Shown: one piece after another, positions 8,855 to 17,241 of the stretch
Layout of the letters: every line of letters starts with the position of its first letter
Numbering within the stretch: the first letter of the stretch is position 1
DNA from: an uncultured Caryophanales bacterium
GTDB lineage: Bacteria > Bacillota_I > Bacilli_A > RFN20 > CAG-288
Assembly: GCA_905211645.1 (NCBI GenBank)
Contig: CAJMBK010000003.1
Coordinates: 62,001 to 126,000, forward strand
Reading direction: 5' to 3'
Length of the DNA: 64,000 nucleotides
The notes under the pieces: generated by a model
What the model was told of the DNA's origin: nothing
What the model saw: the letters and a program-made list of their open reading frames with translations, nothing else
Databases searched by the model: none
Made by a program: the position numbers and the translations under genes

Positions 8855-9520
8855 ATGGCAAATCCAATAGATGAAGTCACCGGTCCAGTTAATGAAGAAG
8901 GACGTGACGTAAACGTAATTAACAAACAAATCCCTGTTAAAGTTGGTATTGGTAGTAAGATTTTTGAGATTATTCTCTGGTGCTTAGGAATCATTCCAGG
9001 TGTTATATTCTTATTTTTAAAGATTAAAGCACAAAATTACTTCCGTCAACTTGAACAAAAGGTTCAACATAACGCATCTCAAATTGATAACTATCTTGAA
9101 CAAAGAGTTGTTATTCTTCAAAATGCTGCTCGTTTAGTTGATAAAGCAATTGATTTAGACAAAGAAACATTTAGTGAAATTGCTAAATATCGTTCCGGTA
9201 ATGCAGGTGACGACAATGCTAGAAACCTTATCCAAGATAAACTTGATACAGTTAGCAATGCAATCAATGTTGCTTTTGAAAATTACCCAGACTTAAAAGC
9301 ACACAGAGAAATCGAAGATGCAATGAGCCAAAACGCTTATTTGCAAAAAGAAATTACTGCTGCTAGAGAAGTTTATAACGATACAGTTTTCCAATGGAAT
9401 CACGATATCAATCAGTGGCCTACCAAGATGATTGTTGCCGCTAAAGCAGGTTACACAACTAGAATCCCATTCTCAGCAAGTAAAGAAACTAAAGAAGCTG
9501 CAAGAGGCGTCTTCTTCTAA
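8855..9520 (+). CDS. lemA: LemA family membrane protein
   Basis: 221 residues from the ATG at 8855, chosen because AAAAAGGAGAA stands 7-8 bases upstream. One transmembrane helix (about residues 37-58) is followed by a long helical domain. The C-terminal part contains the family signature: DLKAHREIEDAMSQNAYLQ, EITAAREVYNDTVFQWN, and QWPTKMIVAAKAGYTTRIPF. LemA is a widespread protein with one N-terminal helix and a helical bundle outside or inside the membrane. Its biochemical role is unknown, though in some bacteria it is linked to envelope stress and to two-component signalling. A strong terminator follows. Confidence 0.92.
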   Translation: MANPIDEVTGPVNEEGRDVNVINKQIPVKVGIGSKIFEIILWCLGIIPGVIFLFLKIKAQNYFRQLEQKVQHNASQIDNYLEQRVVILQNAARLVDKAIDLDKETFSEIAKYRSGNAGDDNARNLIQDKLDTVSNAINVAFENYPDLKAHREIEDAMSQNAYLQKEITAAREVYNDTVFQWNHDINQWPTKMIVAAKAGYTTRIPFSASKETKEAARGVFF

Positions 9521-9532
9521 TAATGTCAATTT

Positions 9533-9560
9533 ACAGGAAGAAATTTTTCTTCCTGTTTTT
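9533..9560 (+). terminator. terminator of lemA
   Basis: ACAGGAAG / CTTCCTGT perfect eight-pair stem with an AT-only loop followed by five Ts, directly after the lemA stop. Confidence 0.85.
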
Positions 9561-9580
9561 GTTTAATTGAGGTAATTCAT

Positions 9581-9943
9581 ATGGATACATTAAAAACTTT
9601 ATATAAAAACTATATAAGTGCTATTTCAAACGATGAATTCGAAAATACTATCGAGTCCGAAAACACACGTTTTGAAGCAGAAAAAGATTTGCTTATCGAA
9701 CTTTTAAAAGATATTGATAAAGCGAAAGAGTTCTTCAGAAAGAACAATCATATGTTATTTTTAGACTATATGATTATGGAAGAAATTAATCACAAATTCA
9801 AAGATGAAGAGTTTTTAAATATCTGTGAAGAAAATATCGAAAATCTGTATCACAACAAGATAAAAGGTTATTCTTGTTCAAAACAGCACTACGATTTGGT
9901 TAAAAAGGATATTGAAAATCTTAGAGCGGAAAATAAAAAATAA
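9581..9943 (+). CDS. hypothetical protein, helical, 120 residues
   Basis: Starts at ATG 9581 with GAGGT upstream. It is predicted almost wholly alpha-helical and charged (EAEKDLLIELLKDIDKAKEFF, FLNICEENIENLYH), with no signal peptide or transmembrane segment. No family was recognised. It sits between the lemA terminator and a short possible leader ORF, so it may be monocistronic. Confidence 0.6.
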   Translation: MDTLKTLYKNYISAISNDEFENTIESENTRFEAEKDLLIELLKDIDKAKEFFRKNNHMLFLDYMIMEEINHKFKDEEFLNICEENIENLYHNKIKGYSCSKQHYDLVKKDIENLRAENKK

Positions 9944-9974
9944 ATAACTTATAATTAAAGCAAGAGGATTAGCT

Positions 9975-10079
9975 ATGAGTAGATCGTTTGTTTTATTATC
10001 AAAAGTTTCATTATTAGTTAATTTTTCTTTTAATTTGGTTAATAGCAGCATGATGTTTGAAGACATCATGTTTTTTTAA
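9975..10079 (+). CDS. possible 34-codon leader ORF running through a terminator hairpin
   Basis: ATG at 9975, preceded by AAGAGGA, opens 34 codons (MSRSFVLLSKVSLLV...). The last codons lie inside a terminator hairpin and the TAA is the end of its T-run. The next gene starts only 11 bases later. This resembles a leader-peptide attenuator, or may be chance reading through a terminator. There is no run of a single amino acid codon typical of biosynthetic attenuators. Confidence 0.3.
   Translation: MSRSFVLLSKVSLLVNFSFNLVNSSMMFEDIMFF
10049..10077 (+). terminator. terminator/attenuator before the papain-like secreted protein gene
   Basis: CATGATGT / ACATCATG perfect eight-pair stem, six-base loop, seven Ts. 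It ends only four bases before the GGAGGT ribosome binding site of the next gene. Reading through it is therefore required for that gene unless a promoter lies inside. Confidence 0.8.
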
Positions 10080-10090
10080 AGGAGGTAAAT

Positions 10091-10738
10091 ATGACTAAAA
10101 CTAAATTAAATTCATCGATTGTTTCTCTCGTTGCGTTATCTGTATTTCCACTTAATGTGAACCAATCTTCCTTAGTTGCTACATATACCATATGTGTAGA
10201 TAAGCAAGCTTCTTCATCAAGTGGTGGAGGAAGTTTTAAAACAGGACATGTTTTTTTAAGAGTAACCAATGAATCAAACGATGATTTTGTTGTCGGTTAT
10301 CATACTCTACAGCCAGATGAAACAGTAACAATTGGTCTCTTTGATGGTCAGGATGGAATTCCACAAGGTGTTTTCTATAACAGAGAAGTTTATAGATTTA
10401 ATAAAGGTTCATATCCTTCCCCAGAACACTATATCGAACAAACATACTTTATCAACTCGTTAAATGAAATAAATGCTATTTCCGACGTAATAAATGAACA
10501 CAATCTTGACTACAATTTGTTATTCTATAATTGCATCAGTCTTGTTATAGATGCGACTAATGCAATATTTGATATAGATTTTGGGTCTATACCATTTCCT
10601 ACACAAATGTATAATTACTTAAAGGAGCATTTGAGAGCAACTAAAAACACTTTTGATCCATACCAAGTTTCTGAATTTTATCAGTATCCATCTGGTTTGA
10701 CATATGTACGAAGCGTTTATTATGGATCTGATTGGTAA
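10091..10738 (+). CDS. secreted papain-fold (NlpC/P60-like) protein, putative
   Basis: 215 residues. AAAGGAGGT lies six bases before the ATG. A signal-peptide-like N-terminus (residues 1-30: a short basic stretch, then SSIVSLVALSVFPL) is followed by an SSSSGGG linker. The core has TGHVFLRVTNE and, 100 residues later, LLFYNCISLVIDATNAI. A GHxF...NC arrangement is typical of circularly permuted papain-like (NlpC/P60-related) domains, where the His and the Cys after N form the active site. Such secreted enzymes often act on peptide or amide bonds. The assignment rests on this motif pattern only. The gene is followed 12 bases later by a polytopic membrane protein gene, and part of its 3' end is duplicated at 12027-12068. 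Confidence 0.5.
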   Translation: MTKTKLNSSIVSLVALSVFPLNVNQSSLVATYTICVDKQASSSSGGGSFKTGHVFLRVTNESNDDFVVGYHTLQPDETVTIGLFDGQDGIPQGVFYNREVYRFNKGSYPSPEHYIEQTYFINSLNEINAISDVINEHNLDYNLLFYNCISLVIDATNAIFDIDFGSIPFPTQMYNYLKEHLRATKNTFDPYQVSEFYQYPSGLTYVRSVYYGSDW

Positions 10739-10750
10739 AGGAGGAAAAAC

Positions 10751-11980
10751 ATGAAAGACAAAATTAAAACCTATCAAATTTCATTCTATACCGTAATAAG
10801 TGTGTTAACACTCACACTTATAGGAACAACAGTTTATTCATTTTTTGCTTCCTACAGTTTATTTCCGCTAGATTTGATTATCACTATACTAATAGCTCTA
10901 AGTATCATTGGCTTAATAGTCTTATTATCATTAGCAAAACGCTCAAATCAAAGTGAATTAATTAAATCAATTGCTAATAAGAAAAATCAAATTTTATTTT
11001 CAAGCTTTTCTATAGTTATAGGAATAATCGCCTTTGCAGTTCCAAATATATTATTGAATAATGCTGGTGAAAATTTGTTAGCATTTGTCATTCCTGCATT
11101 GTGTTATATAGCCGCTATGTTGACATTTGCAGCTGTAATTTTAATTACGAATAACATTAATTTAGATGATCCGGAATACAAAAAGACAAACTTAATCCTA
11201 TCCATATCATTTATTATCACTCTCATTTTCATTCTAGCCTCTAATATTGAACTTAATTATTTTGGATACAGTTTTACTATACATTTACCATTCTATTTAA
11301 TTGACCTTTGTATGGTTTTGTATCTTTCAATTAAGTTGTTAAAGACTCAAGTAATAAATCAACCATCACGTAAGTCAAATCTTATCTCATTAGTTCTTAG
11401 TATTGTTGGTATCTTATTAATTGTATCCTCTTTACTAGTTGCTATAAAAGATAGAGGAATTCAGAATTCCGATATTCCTGTTGGATATAGTTTAAATCCT
11501 TTCTATTACATCTTTATCATGATTGTATTAGGCAGTTTATTAATTTACGCATCCAATCTTTTCGCAATTGATTCTAAGTTTGGAACAATTAGAAGATACA
11601 TCATTTTAAGTTCAATAATTGCAATATCAATAATAGCTTCAATTGAATCAATAATTCTTATCAATAATTATTACTTCATAGAAGTTTCATGTATTACTTC
11701 CCAAGGAATTAATGGATTATTGTTAGGCCTATATATTATCTATAGACCTGAAAAATTAACAAAATCTGAACTAGCAACAAGTATAGTTGCAACTGTTATT
11801 AACTTATCAATTACAATCTGCACTCTTATTGTACAACCAGATACTCTATCTTTAGTCGCTTTGCTAGTCATTATTCCAATTATTTTCACAATCATCAGTG
11901 TCTACAATATCGTTTCAATCACCAGAAATGGAAAGAAAAATCAAGAAATTGATACTGTAGTTGAAGTGAAGGTTCAATAA
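10751..11980 (+). CDS. polytopic membrane protein, copy 1 of a tandem pair
   Basis: 409 residues. AAAGGAGG precedes the ATG. The protein is almost entirely hydrophobic, with roughly ten to twelve predicted transmembrane helices in short loops and a short charged C-terminus. No transport motif was recognised. It is a close paralogue of the following gene over its whole length (same length; shared PSRKSNLISLVL, KSELATSIVAT and FTIISVYNIVSI). Cotranscribed with the papain-like protein upstream. Confidence 0.65.
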   Translation: MKDKIKTYQISFYTVISVLTLTLIGTTVYSFFASYSLFPLDLIITILIALSIIGLIVLLSLAKRSNQSELIKSIANKKNQILFSSFSIVIGIIAFAVPNILLNNAGENLLAFVIPALCYIAAMLTFAAVILITNNINLDDPEYKKTNLILSISFIITLIFILASNIELNYFGYSFTIHLPFYLIDLCMVLYLSIKLLKTQVINQPSRKSNLISLVLSIVGILLIVSSLLVAIKDRGIQNSDIPVGYSLNPFYYIFIMIVLGSLLIYASNLFAIDSKFGTIRRYIILSSIIAISIIASIESIILINNYYFIEVSCITSQGINGLLLGLYIIYRPEKLTKSELATSIVATVINLSITICTLIVQPDTLSLVALLVIIPIIFTIISVYNIVSITRNGKKNQEIDTVVEVKVQ

Positions 11981-12026
11981 GTTAAAAATTAATAAAGTTC
12001 AAGACTCTTATCATTATCTTTCTTAT

Positions 12027-12068
12027 TTGCCATATGTAAGAAGCGTTTATTATGGATCTGATTGATAA
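12027..12068 (+). pseudogene. duplicated 3' tail of the papain-like gene
   Basis: The segment encodes LPYVRSVYYGSD followed by TGA, matching the last residues TYVRSVYYGSDW of the gene ending at 10738, with TGG changed to TGA. The near-identity runs on into the ribosome binding site and start of the membrane protein. It is a scar showing that the tandem duplication began inside the upstream gene. Confidence 0.8.
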
Positions 12069-12078
12069 AGGAGAAAAA

Positions 12079-13308
12079 ATGAAAGACAAAATTAAATCCT
12101 ATCAAATTTCATTTTATACATTCATAAGTATAATAACAGTCACACTAATAGGAACTACGATTTATTCATTTTTTGCTTCTTACAATTTACTTGCTTTAGA
12201 CATAATTATCACAATCCTTTTGGTTTTAAGTATCATAGGCTTAATAGTCCTATTATCTTTAGCAACACGTTCAAACCTAAGTGAATTAATTAAATCAATC
12301 ACTAATAAGAATAATCAAATTTTAGTTTCAATTCTGTCAGTAGTCGGTGCATTACTTTGTTCAGTTATTTCACTGGTCTTATATGATAACTCTGCTGAAA
12401 GATTACTTCCTTTAATTATTCCAAGCTTAAGTTATGTAGCTAATCTTTTAACCATTTCATCGCTAATCTTAATTACCAACAATCTAAATTTAGATGATTC
12501 TGAAATTAGAAAAACAAATTTAATCTTATCCATATTATTTATTTCCACATTCATCTTTCTTTTTATTTCCAATATTGAAAGAATTTATTTTATAACCATT
12601 TTTAGTTCCAGTTTTCCACTCTTTATCTTAAGTCTTTGTACCTTTTTATATCTTTCAATTAAGTTACTGAAAACACAAATAATCAATCATCCATCACGTA
12701 AATCAAATCTTATCTCATTGGTTCTCAATATCATTGGCAGTTTATTCATTGTAACTTCTCTACTAATTGCAATAAAAGATGGAGATATCGATATTTATGA
12801 TTTACCTTTGAGTAATAATTTAAATCCATTCTTTTACGTCTTTATTATGATTGCCATAGGTATATTGCTGATATATTTATCTAATCTTTTCGCAACTGAT
12901 TCTAACTACAAAAAAATTAGAAGACACATCATTTTAAGTTCAATAATCGCAACATCAATAATTGCCTCTGTTGAATCGATAATAATTATCGATAATTCTA
13001 ATTTCTTTGTAATTACAAGCATCGTTTCACAAGGAATTAACTGGTTGTTATTAGGATTGTTTATTACATTCAAACCTGAAAAACTCTCTAAAGGTGAATT
13101 AGCAACAAGTATAGTTGCAACAATCACTAACTTATCAATTACAGTCTGCACTCTTATTGTGGCACCAAATATAGATACAATTCATATTTTGTTCATCATT
13201 ATTCCAATTGTTTTCACAATCATCAGTGTCTACAATATCGTTTCAATCGCTAAAAATGGAAAGAAACATCAAGATATCGAAGCTAATCCACAAAGTGAAC
13301 TACAGTAA
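12079..13308 (+). CDS. polytopic membrane protein, copy 2 of a tandem pair
   Basis: 409 residues from ATG 12079. Its upstream context (AAAGGAG) and first codons are nearly identical to copy 1. An in-frame ATG at 12052 belongs to the duplicated remnant and is not the real start. The hydrophobic helix pattern is the same as in copy 1. Divergence is highest in the extramembrane loops, suggesting separate roles or relaxed selection. Function unknown. Confidence 0.65.
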   Translation: MKDKIKSYQISFYTFISIITVTLIGTTIYSFFASYNLLALDIIITILLVLSIIGLIVLLSLATRSNLSELIKSITNKNNQILVSILSVVGALLCSVISLVLYDNSAERLLPLIIPSLSYVANLLTISSLILITNNLNLDDSEIRKTNLILSILFISTFIFLFISNIERIYFITIFSSSFPLFILSLCTFLYLSIKLLKTQIINHPSRKSNLISLVLNIIGSLFIVTSLLIAIKDGDIDIYDLPLSNNLNPFFYVFIMIAIGILLIYLSNLFATDSNYKKIRRHIILSSIIATSIIASVESIIIIDNSNFFVITSIVSQGINWLLLGLFITFKPEKLSKGELATSIVATITNLSITVCTLIVAPNIDTIHILFIIIPIVFTIISVYNIVSIAKNGKKHQDIEANPQSELQ

Positions 13309-13403
13309 ATTTTAAATTTCTTTTGATATTAAACTTATTACAAAATTAAACAAACTATAATAGTTATTGTTGAGTAAACCTCAGTAATAATAGGAGTTTT
13401 GTT

Positions 13404-14606
13404 ATGGATATTATTGAAAGATTTCTTAAATATGTTTCATTTGATACTACTTCTAGGGAAGAATACCCTGATAGAGCAAGTAACCCAAATGAATATGAAT
13501 TAGCCAAAGAATTGATGGAAGAATTGAAAGAATTTAATCCAGATATCTTAGAGATCAATAAGTTTGGTACCGTTCACGCTTTATTCCACTCTGAAAATGA
13601 TCCTGATGACAAAAATGCAATTGCACTTTTAGCACATATGGATACTTCATGTGATGCTAAAGGTTCAAATATCAAACCTAGATTAGTTAAAAACTACGAT
13701 GGTAAAAAGATTGAGCTTAGTAAAGGCATCTTTCTTGATCCAGAAGTTTACCCATATCTTTCAAGAAGTGTTAACCACGATTTAATTGTTACTGATGGTA
13801 CTACATTACTTGGTGGCGATGATAAAGCAGGTATTGCTATTATCATGGATTTACTTAACTCATTGAAGAATCATAGAGGTAATCGCTCGATTGAAGTCTT
13901 CTTCACTACTGATGAAGAAATTGGTATCGATGCCGAACATATCGATGAAGATAAGATTATTTCTAAATTCGGTTACACCATGGATGGTGGTGATATAGGT
14001 TATATTGCAAAAGAAAACTTCAACGCTTACGACATGATTGTTTCCGTTAAAGGTAGATCAATCCATCCTGGGTCTGCTAAGGATTTGATGATTAATTCTG
14101 CTAATGTTGCTATAGATTTCCACAACTCCTTACCAAGATTTGCTCGTCCTGAATACACTGATGATAGAGAAGGTTTCTACCATCTCTTACATATAAATGG
14201 TAATGTTTCTGAAACAGTTTTAACTTATATCATCCGAGACTTTGATAAATCAGCTATTGAAGAAAAGATTAATATAGCAAAACATACCGCAAAACTAATT
14301 AATGAAAAATATAGTGATGAAATTGTTAAAATTTCAATTAGCAACTCTTACAATAACATGGGAGATGCTTTAACTGAACACCCTGAAGCTATCAATTTAA
14401 TCTGCTCAATCTATGATGAGTTAGGTATCAAATATGAATTTGAAGCAATCAGAGGTGGTACAACTGGTGCTCATCTCGCATTCATGAATCTTCCTTGTCC
14501 AAACCTTGGTACTGGTACTTACAACATGCACGGAAACTACGAATATGTTGATGTCACGCAGATGAAAACAATGGTTCAAATCTTATTGAAGCTGTTCACA
14601 AAATAA
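13404..14606 (+). CDS. pepT: peptidase T (tripeptide aminopeptidase)
   Basis: 400 residues, the usual PepT length. Metal ligands of the M20 family are present: LLAHMDTS (HxD), GGDDKAG, TTDEEIG, MDGGDIG and, near the C-terminus, NMHGNYEYV. The middle domain contains the RSIHPGSAK motif typical of PepT. This cytosolic dizinc enzyme releases N-terminal residues from tripeptides and serves amino-acid nutrition. Monocistronic, between a TATAAT-containing promoter region and a bidirectional hairpin. Confidence 0.95.
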   Translation: MDIIERFLKYVSFDTTSREEYPDRASNPNEYELAKELMEELKEFNPDILEINKFGTVHALFHSENDPDDKNAIALLAHMDTSCDAKGSNIKPRLVKNYDGKKIELSKGIFLDPEVYPYLSRSVNHDLIVTDGTTLLGGDDKAGIAIIMDLLNSLKNHRGNRSIEVFFTTDEEIGIDAEHIDEDKIISKFGYTMDGGDIGYIAKENFNAYDMIVSVKGRSIHPGSAKDLMINSANVAIDFHNSLPRFARPEYTDDREGFYHLLHINGNVSETVLTYIIRDFDKSAIEEKINIAKHTAKLINEKYSDEIVKISISNSYNNMGDALTEHPEAINLICSIYDELGIKYEFEAIRGGTTGAHLAFMNLPCPNLGTGTYNMHGNYEYVDVTQMKTMVQILLKLFTK

Positions 14607-14621
14607 TTAGTTAACAAAAAC

Positions 14622-14669
14622 AAACCCATAAGTATTTCTAGAAATTAACTAGTCAACTTATGGGTTTTA
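14622..14669. repeat. terminator-like palindrome, copy 1 of a dispersed repeat
   Basis: AACCCATAAGT / ACTTATGGGTT form an eleven-base inverted repeat between the convergent pepT and nucleotidase genes, with T-runs suitable on the plus strand. The loop holds TTCTAGAAATTAACTAGT. The palindrome at 38084-38131 has nearly the same loop and stem in inverted orientation. Confidence 0.75.
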
Positions 14670-14691
14670 ATTTGAAAAAATTATTATCTAA

Positions 14692-16179
14692 TTATTCAAG
14701 ATGGAACGATTCAGAAGTGATTCTGCCACCTAAAGTATCTGTGATGTAATCTGCCATCAAATCTCTTATGTAGTAACTTGTGCCATCAAGTTTAATATCT
14801 TGACCTCCATTATTTGGATCGTAGATATTTGGATAATTTGGATTTGTAGTCAAATAATCAATTGTAATAACTAAGCAGCTATCACTACTAGGATCATTTT
14901 TGAAGTATCTACCAAAATTACTAGAATTCCTAACTTCTTGTAAAGCGTTATTAACAGGTGCTTCCGTTACAACAACTCTATTATCAAATGGAAATACTTG
15001 ATAAACGTCTCCATAGGTAATTTCACCTTCATATATAGATGATCTGATACCACCAGTATTATGAATTACAGCGATATTCTTATCTTTGTCCTCTGGATGA
15101 AGTTCTAAATATGTATCATACATTGCTTGTAATGCTAATAATCCTAAAGATGGACCATAGTCTGAACGACCCAGATACACTTCAGTAGTGCCGATAACTC
15201 TATCGATAAATGATCTATCAATACTTTCAATGTAATTATTTAAATCATTATTGATGTCAGTACTATAAATAATTCCATCATTTAGAAGATCGACATACCA
15301 AGAAGTTGTTGCTTGCTTATTGTATTCACCTCCTACATATTCAAATGTAATCTTTGAATAGCCATTTGAGTTGCAACCACCTTGAACAACAGGTGTGTTG
15401 AAAATTACATTGTTATCAAAACTATGTGTATGACCTGCAAAAATACCATCGACATCAGGTAACGCAGCAATTTCTTGAGTGTATCTATCATTTGATCCAT
15501 TATGAACTGAAACAATGATTGGATCACAGCCTTGATCTTTTAATTCATCAACTAAGTTAGAAATAATAGAAATATCTGTATCGAAATATGTTCCATCTAA
15601 ACTTACTTGAGAGATTGAATTTTCAAGTTGACCTATTGCACCGATGATTCCTATTTTTGCAACATCGTTTTCAACGATGGTGTAATCATCTAAGAAATCA
15701 ACCTTGTTTCCATTTTTATCGAAGACATTACAACCTAAAGTAGGATAACTTGCATATTCAGTGATTTCTTTTAATGCATCCATACCCCAGTCAAACTCGT
15801 GATTGCCAACCGTTGATGAGACAATAGGAAAATAACTTAAGACATCTGCCATTGTTTTTCCTTTTGATTCATTACTTAAGGCAGTTCCTTGGTACATGTC
15901 TCCTGAACCGATGATAATTGAGTTTTCATCGTAATCACTATCATGAGTAATATTTGCTAAGAGCTGAACTGCACCATAATAACTATCTTCATAATCAATA
16001 TGTCCGTGAATGTCGTTAATTGAAAATATTGTGAAATCCTTATTTTTATTTTCACTTCCACCAGTTGAAGAAGATGAATTATCAATACTAGAAGTAATTG
16101 ATGAATTATCTTGAATACAACCTGTCAAAGTTAAGGATGAAACTAATAAGGTTATAAAACTTAGACTGAATTTTTTCAT
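14692..16179 (-). CDS. secreted lipoprotein 5'-nucleotidase / bifunctional metallophosphatase (UshA family)
   Basis: 495 residues. The signal peptide ends in a lipobox (SLTLTGC), followed by a Ser-rich linker. Metallophosphatase motifs follow: FSINDIHGHIDY, GSGDMYQGTAL, GNHEFDWG, VSVHNGSNDR and FAGHTHSFD. The C-terminal 5'-nucleotidase substrate-binding domain has HNTGGIRSSIYEGEITYGDVYQVFPFDN. AAGGAG precedes the ATG. The enzyme is anchored outside the cell and likely dephosphorylates nucleotides so that nucleosides can be imported. This fits the neighbouring barnase-like secreted RNase and the thymidine kinase further on as extracellular nucleic-acid salvage. Confidence 0.92.
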   Translation of the reverse strand: MKKFSLSFITLLVSSLTLTGCIQDNSSITSSIDNSSSSTGGSENKNKDFTIFSINDIHGHIDYEDSYYGAVQLLANITHDSDYDENSIIIGSGDMYQGTALSNESKGKTMADVLSYFPIVSSTVGNHEFDWGMDALKEITEYASYPTLGCNVFDKNGNKVDFLDDYTIVENDVAKIGIIGAIGQLENSISQVSLDGTYFDTDISIISNLVDELKDQGCDPIIVSVHNGSNDRYTQEIAALPDVDGIFAGHTHSFDNNVIFNTPVVQGGCNSNGYSKITFEYVGGEYNKQATTSWYVDLLNDGIIYSTDINNDLNNYIESIDRSFIDRVIGTTEVYLGRSDYGPSLGLLALQAMYDTYLELHPEDKDKNIAVIHNTGGIRSSIYEGEITYGDVYQVFPFDNRVVVTEAPVNNALQEVRNSSNFGRYFKNDPSSDSCLVITIDYLTTNPNYPNIYDPNNGGQDIKLDGTSYYIRDLMADYITDTLGGRITSESFHLE

Positions 16180-16390
16180 TTTTCAAACTCCTTAAGACAT
16201 TATAAAAAATAGAAATTTCAAATGAGAACATATCAACAAAAAGCAGCGAATTTATCGCCGTTTTTAGAAATATATTAAATTTTGTGATTGTTAATAATCA
16301 AATTTTAACATTAACATTTGATGGATATCATTTATTTTTATGTAATAATAAATAGAATTACTTAGAGGAACATGTCAAAGGAGACAATTA

Positions 16391-17137
16391 ATGAAGTTTA
16401 AAAAATTAGCATTCTTATCTCTTGGACTACTTTTTACTTTAACATCTTGTGATTTGGATTTTATCAATTCTAACTCATCAAATTCTTCAGTTACTACTGA
16501 TAATTCATCCACATCAGTCAATCCAGATAGTTCAACATCAACTACTCCAGTTGTTGATCCAAATGGTACAAAACTCTTAGTCAAAGAACAAAACGATGCT
16601 TATAAAATTCCCGGCTCAGACAGAATTATTTATGAAAACGAAGACTATGTTGCTAAAGAAGATGTTGCAGCTTATTTAATTGCTTTTAAACATTTACCTG
16701 ACAACTATTACTACGATGATGATAAAAGAGTTTGTATTAGAGAATACCCTGAAACATGCATGTTGTTCGGTTCCTACTCATTTGGAAATAGAGAAGGATT
16801 ACTTCCTAGAGGCTACAACTACATCGAACTTGATTTATATTTCAACGATTCATCATATTCCGAAACTCATAGTAGAGGCGCACTTAGATTAGTTGCAACT
16901 TTGGATAACACCGACCCTGCCGACGATGCAGTTTATTACACTAGCACCCATTATTCATCCTATAGCGAATATTTAAACTACTACGAAGGTTGGTCAGAAA
17001 CTTGGAATAAAGCAACTAATCATCCAGACCAAGTGGTTGCCGAATATATTGAAGTCGATGGTCAAGTTTTATTTGTTGAACCAGTCAATTCAGCAAATTT
17101 AACTTTAGCATTACCTGTTTTTAAATACGAGTATTAA
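16391..17137 (+). CDS. barnase-family ribonuclease lipoprotein, putative
   Basis: 248 residues. The lipobox FTLTSC places the lipid Cys at residue 20, then about 35 Ser/Thr-rich residues follow. Residues 85-195 follow the barnase/binase plan: EDVAAYLIAFKHLPDNYY (barnase VADYLQTYHKLPDNY), FGNREGLLP (FSNREGKLP), YIELDLY, then RGALR and STHYSSYSEY (TDHYQTF). Equivalents of barnase Glu73, Arg83, Arg87 and His102 are E146, R162, R166 and H187. A lysine at the exact place of Lys27 is missing (K112 is three residues on). A C-terminal extension of about 50 residues is not found in barnase. Likely a surface-tethered guanyl-preferring RNase. No barstar-like inhibitor gene is adjacent. Convergent with the ATPase gene. 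Confidence 0.72.
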   Translation: MKFKKLAFLSLGLLFTLTSCDLDFINSNSSNSSVTTDNSSTSVNPDSSTSTTPVVDPNGTKLLVKEQNDAYKIPGSDRIIYENEDYVAKEDVAAYLIAFKHLPDNYYYDDDKRVCIREYPETCMLFGSYSFGNREGLLPRGYNYIELDLYFNDSSYSETHSRGALRLVATLDNTDPADDAVYYTSTHYSSYSEYLNYYEGWSETWNKATNHPDQVVAEYIEVDGQVLFVEPVNSANLTLALPVFKYEY

Positions 17138-17168
17138 TTACCTAAATTATAAGACCTCCTATTAACAG

Positions 17169-17216
17169 AAAAAGAGATGTCTCTTCAGTTTTTAGCTGAT
17201 AGAAACATCTCTTTTT
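17169..17216. terminator. bidirectional terminator between barnase-like gene and P-type ATPase
   Basis: AAAAAGAGATGT / ACATCTCTTTTT is a perfect twelve-base inverted repeat with a T-run on both strands. Confidence 0.85.
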
Positions 17217-17241
17217 CATTCTTAATAAATTAATTTATTAA

